From Blastocladiella britannica (taxonomy: Eukaryota > Blastocladiomycota > Blastocladiomycetes > Blastocladiales > Blastocladiaceae), in assembly GCA_025349905.2 (NCBI GenBank), contig MU624540.1:52908-116907 (forward strand): a DNA stretch of 64,000 bases. Direction: 5' to 3'. The notes under the pieces were generated by a model. The model was given only the letters and a program-made list of their open reading frames with translations. It had not been told where the DNA came from and did not search any database. The position numbers were made by a program, and so were the translations under genes. Below, one piece after another: positions 58,609 through 64,000 of this stretch (position 1 is the stretch's first letter; each line of letters opens with the position of its first letter).

Positions 58609-60628
58609 TTAAGAGGAAGCAGCCGCGTATCCGCCAACCCACACCGTGACGCCCGGATCCACGTCGCGCGCGACCCCCGTGTGCGCGTCCACCAGCCGTA
58701 TCATGGGCAGTGCCAGCATTCCGCGTCGCAGCCCGACCGCACGCACCACCAGCGATCCCGTGGCTCCCGCCGGTACGTCCGCGACAGGCACAGTGGCGGG
58801 GCCAAGCACCTGCAGCCATGGCCGCGCGCTAGTGCTATTGGCAGTTGCCGTTGCGTCAGTGGCTGCGCCCAACGGCGGTGGCGGCAAGAGCATGCGCATT
58901 CGCAGTGCCGTCACTGCTGGGTCTTCGACAGGAGCAGCAGTGCTACCACCACCAGTACCAGATGCAGCAGTAGCACTCGTGTCGGCCGATCGCGGCCGAT
59001 CTGCCAGCGACGGCGGCGGCAGTGGGGCCGCCGTCATGCCGTTCTGGGTCACGGCGCGGAACGCATTGAATGGCCCGACCACGCGCCGATGACCCGTCAC
59101 GGCCGACACCGTGTGCGGCCCACTGGCGCCACTGCCGGTAACAGACGTCCACACGCTTCCTAGCGGGCTCAGCGGCGAAGCGGGCGATGGAGGAGCCGAC
59201 GCCGATCCCGAGGTCATGACCCCGGCTAGCCGCGCCACCACCGCGCCGCCCAGCGACGACGAGCCCGGTGGTGATCCGCGGGCCCCGAGACCGTGTGACG
59301 ACTGCTGAAGCGGTAACGACAGCGCGCTGTTCCCGCCGATTGACGATGCAGCTGGCGACCGCGCCGCACTGAACCGTTCCCGCAGCGGCGACGATGCGGC
59401 ACCATTGCCACTGGCGCTCCCTCCTCGCGCCGCACTAGCCATGCTCATCGATGAAGGAACTGGCGGCAACGGTGGTGGAGTAGCGGTACCGTCGTACCCG
59501 CCGCCTCCGAGCGGCGACGGTCCGGTCCGTGCCGGGTCCAGGAACGTGGCGGTCAGTGCCGCGGTCAGCCGCATAGTGTTGGTGATACCAAGCGCAATGG
59601 CAAACGGCACGCCAAGTGGGGCCGCGCGCGGGGCGGTGATGGCGGCCACGTCGAGGTCGGCGTCGGCGCCCGCCACGGCGCTGGGCTTGCACGGCAGCGG
59701 TGGCGTCTGCAGCCGGCCTGGGGCTGCGGCGCCCATCCACTCGAGCTCGAGTCGGCCCAGCGGCGGCAATGCTGATGCACTTTGCGTTGCCGCTGGGGTC
59801 GTGCCCGCCAGGACCGCCGATCGGGCCGTAAACTGGTACAGGAACTGGCGCACGTCGCCCGGGTGCAAGTGCGGCGACGCAAACAATGCCGCCGCATCCG
59901 CCGACATGTCGCGGCACTGGTACCCAGCGGTATTGGGCACCAGTGCGACGCGTGCCAGCGACACCGGCGTAGCAGCCAAGTTCTGAATCGCCAGTTCCAG
60001 CAAGACGCGGCCGTGCGGGAGGCCCGTGGACTTGGTCTTGACCTGGAACGGGTTGAGCGCCTGGAACTTGAAGAACTTGCGCAGGTACTTTTGGTGGCCC
60101 GGGCCTGATCCGGCAGGGGAGTACAGCACCTGCACTACCAAAATGTGCATCCCAAGCTCGCGCACGTCATGCCGCACCGTGAACCGGCGGGCCGAGTGCG
60201 GGGCCAGTGGCGCAGCCGCCGGCGCATCGGCTTCATCGAGCAGACAGATGCGCTGGGTGGTGGTCTGCAGCTCGACTTTGACCGCGACAGAGTGCACCGG
60301 GCCCGGGACCAGGTTCTCGTGATTGACAAGCAGCGCAATGTCGAGCGGTTCGCCCAAGTAGATGTTGCCAAACGACGATGCCAGGGACAGGGCCAGCGGA
60401 TCGGCGGCCGCGGCATCGGCGGCGGCGGCAACCAGTGGATCAGTCGTTTGGTCGGAATCATGGGTGAGAATATTGGTCAACGGCGGTATCGACGGCGACG
60501 ACAATGGCGGCGGAGGCAGGGCCAGCGACAGCGACGAGACCAATTGAGGGCGCGAAAGGCGCAGCAGCCGCACGGCCAAAGTGTGCGTCTCTGTTCCTGT
60601 TGTCTGTTGTTGTTGTCCAAGTCCATTT

Positions 60629-60664
<36 letters not shown>

Positions 60665-60693
60665 TGCTGTTGGTACGGCGACGCCATATTCAT
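58609..60693 (-). CDS. TRAPPC13: TRAPP complex subunit 13
   Basis: A single exon of 694 aa. Family blocks are TLAVRLLRLSRPQLVSSLSL, SSFGNIYLGEPLDIALLVNH, VKVELQTTTQRICLLDEADA, DVRELGMHILVVQVLYS, YLRKFFKFQALNPFQVKTKS and PGDVRQFLYQF, all in the order of TRAPPC13/Trs65-like proteins. It should be an adaptor of TRAPP tethering complexes in Golgi traffic. A Ser/Ala/Pro-rich insert of about 200 aa splits the C-terminal beta domain. A poly-Gln run follows the start. ATGs at 60693 and 60687 are both possible. The HUT1 gene starts 81 nt away in the opposite direction. Confidence 0.88.
60631..60675 (-). repeat. CAG repeat encoding poly-Gln
   Basis: On the plus strand nearly uninterrupted TGC units (TTGCTGCTG repeated) encode about 15 glutamines at the TRAPPC13 N terminus. 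The purity of the CAG units suggests recent slippage and likely length polymorphism. Confidence 0.85.
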
Positions 60694-60774
60694 AAATTCA
60701 GATTTTGAATGGGAAAACGCGTTCAGAGATGGGAAAAAAAACTCTTATAAGATCATCAACACGTTAAACGCAAA

Positions 60775-61929
60775 ATGGCCTTCGAATACGCCGTGTGCGT
60801 CGCCGGCATCTATGCATGCTTTTTATCGTGGGGCGTGCTGCAAGAGCGCGTCTCGGCTACACCGTATCTGGACCACTCGCCTGACGGCAACGCCGACCCC
60901 GAACACTTCCGGTCCTTTATCGTGCTCAACCTGACGCAGGCGGTGCTGGCGGCGGTGGTCGGCGCAGTGTACCTGTTTGGCATCAAGCGCGCGTCGTCGC
61001 TGGGCCCGCGCGAGCCCAAGGTGCTCGCGTACTATGGCGCCGTGGCACTTCTCAACTCGCTTGCCAGTCCCTTTGGGTACGCGGCGCTCAAGTTCATCGA
61101 CTACCCGACCATGATTTTGGGTAAATCGTGCAAGCTGCTTCCCGTGATGGCCATGGCGGTGCTGGTACACCGAGCGCGATTCCCCCGCCACCAGGTCGCG
61201 GCCGTGGCGTTGGTCACTGCGGGCGTGTCGGCGTTTATGCTCCTGCACGACCAGGAAGCCTCCGGGTCGGGATCGAAAAAGAGTAAAGGCGCGGCCGCCA
61301 ACTCGCTGTGGGGTCTGTTCCTGCTCGGGATCAACCTGACCATCGACGGGTTAACCAACTCGACCCAGGACGCGATGGTGCGGTCGTTTGGGGTCTCGGG
61401 CCAGCAAATGATGGTCATGATGAACGCGGCCTCGGCGCTGCTGATGGCGACGTACCTTGCGGTGCCCGCCGCGCTCGGGTGGCCCGGCGCCGAGCTGCCG
61501 GCCGCCGCCGCATTCATTCACCGGCACCCGCGCGTCCTGTACGACATTCTGGCGTTTGCGGCCGCGGGGGCGGTTGGCCAGGTGTTTATTTTCCACACGC
61601 TGGCGCGGTTCGGGTCGCTCTCGCTCGTCACCATCACCGTCACCCGCAAGATGTTCTCGATCATTCTCTCGGTCGTCATGTTTGGCCATCACTTGACCTT
61701 AGGCCAGTGGGCTGCGGTCTTGGTCGTGTTTTCGGGAATCGCAGTCGAGTCGTACGGAAAGAAGTTGTCCAAGAAACCTTCGCACGAGGTGACTTCTCCG
61801 AAAGGTGAGGTGGGATCAGCACCGCAGAGCAGCTCGGACGAATCGGAGCCGTTAATCCCGGGTATGGGGACGCCCAAGGATATGCGTCGCCGCCGCAAGT
61901 CGGGTGCTTCGCGAAAGCGTCGCGATTGA
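60775..61929 (+). CDS. HUT1: HUT1/SLC35B1-type nucleotide-sugar transporter
   Basis: A single exon of 384 aa with about ten membrane helices. Family blocks are AGIYACFLSWGVLQERVS, SFIVLNLTQAVLAAVVG, SPFGYAALKFIDYPTMILGKSCKLLPVM, GINLTIDGLTNSTQDAMVRSF and FHTLARFGSLSLVTITVTRKMFSIILSVV. The family carries UDP-sugars or ATP/ADP across the ER membrane. The C-terminal tail is hydrophilic and ends in basic residues (RKRRD), suitable for ER retrieval. No introns. Confidence 0.93.
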   Translation: MAFEYAVCVAGIYACFLSWGVLQERVSATPYLDHSPDGNADPEHFRSFIVLNLTQAVLAAVVGAVYLFGIKRASSLGPREPKVLAYYGAVALLNSLASPFGYAALKFIDYPTMILGKSCKLLPVMAMAVLVHRARFPRHQVAAVALVTAGVSAFMLLHDQEASGSGSKKSKGAAANSLWGLFLLGINLTIDGLTNSTQDAMVRSFGVSGQQMMVMMNAASALLMATYLAVPAALGWPGAELPAAAAFIHRHPRVLYDILAFAAAGAVGQVFIFHTLARFGSLSLVTITVTRKMFSIILSVVMFGHHLTLGQWAAVLVVFSGIAVESYGKKLSKKPSHEVTSPKGEVGSAPQSSSDESEPLIPGMGTPKDMRRRRKSGASRKRRD

Positions 61930-61984
61930 ACGCGGAGCAATAGATATTTGGCGTACTTTTGAACAGATGACTCTCTTTGCATTT

Positions 61985-63501
<1,517 letters not shown>

Positions 63502-64000
63502 CGCGTTATTTGTTTTTGTTTTTGTTTTTTACGCCAAAGAGAGGGTTCGAACTCGAAGTAGTTTGAGGTTGACCTCAACAAAGAACGACCACGAAATCAA
63601 AGTATCAAATGGACAACAAAATGCAGGATATATTTCTCCAACAGAGCTTGGCAGGACGCTTGGCAACTTGGGGTCAGGGTATTTGGCAACTTGATCAGGC
63701 GTTTCTTGACTCGGTACTTGGCCTCGGGCGACTTGAATGGATGTTTCTTGACTTGAACCGAGCCGTGGCGACTTGTTCCGATGCTGGACGACCCTTGAAC
63801 CGGCGAGTGGGGAGATAGATAGAAATATAGAAATTGGTGATCTGTTGCTCCTGAAATATGCTCTATTTCACCGCATAGAGCGGCCTGCGGCCCTCTTGGT
63901 CTCGTTTTGCTGGGTCCGCTTCCCGATCCGGCTGCCCATTCCCCGCCGGTTGGCAGGAAACATGGTCAAGTAAAAAAGATGAAAATGAGTGGAATGTAAC
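63502..64000. other. Upstream region of WDR5 with degenerate repeats
   Basis: No convincing gene. Around 63645-63785 short units (GGCAACTTG, GCGACTTG, TTTCTTGACT) recur imperfectly, and a plus-strand frame (63609-63818) is open through them, probably because of the repeat. A gene may begin beyond the window edge. Confidence 0.4.

Overview
The window is GC-rich, gene-dense nuclear DNA of a zoosporic fungus, most likely a blastocladiomycete such as Catenaria, Allomyces or Blastocladiella. The strongest clue is the type I rhodopsin fused to a guanylyl cyclase on the minus strand at 22413-24329, a fusion known from Blastocladiomycota. A complete CFAP299 gene (flagellar assembly) fits a swimming zoospore. 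The sequence supports 34 protein-coding genes and one tRNA. About 66 introns can be placed by donor, acceptor and frame agreement. Nearly all are 55-95 nt, with GTACGT, GTATGT or GTGCGT-like donors and often a long T or A run inside. Species and gene names are inferred from the sequence alone; no searches were run.

Layout. 1-9 kb: ELP4 (+), an APSES/ankyrin cell-cycle factor of the Mbp1 type (-), a small unknown gene (+) and an F-box gene (-). 9-22 kb: a PTM1-like seven-pass protein, a four-pass protein and an APC amino-acid transporter (all +), a 14-exon ABCC/MRP transporter (-) and GSK3 (+). 22-26 kb: rhodopsin-guanylyl cyclase (-) and CFAP299 (+). 26-36 kb: a regulatory cluster with two homeodomain genes (one typical, one TALE-like), an AT-hook gene, an unrecognised gene with two W-containing charged repeats, and a SANT-like gene. 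36-42 kb: a DUF676-type lipase, an unknown membrane protein, a SYP7-like Qc-SNARE and two tandem hotdog thioesterases.

42-48 kb: two tandem eight-cysteine secreted peptides, an S1/P1 nuclease, 5-formyl-THF cyclo-ligase (MTHFS) and asparagine synthetase, whose largest intron holds an oppositely oriented tRNA-Arg(UCG). 48-64 kb: an FIBP homologue, an AT-rich foreign-looking ORF, a DASS-type anion transporter, a secreted HExxH metallopeptidase, CNOT11, TRAPPC13, HUT1/SLC35B1 and WDR5, which appears to contain an 11-nt microexon.

The genes are mostly unrelated housekeeping and regulatory loci packed head-to-head or tail-to-tail with short spacers, not an operon-like unit. Thematic groupings are light and motility (rhodopsin-cyclase, CFAP299), transcription factors at 26-36 kb, and secreted digestive or effector-like proteins (42-44 kb and 54 kb), three of which have TATA boxes close to the start codon.
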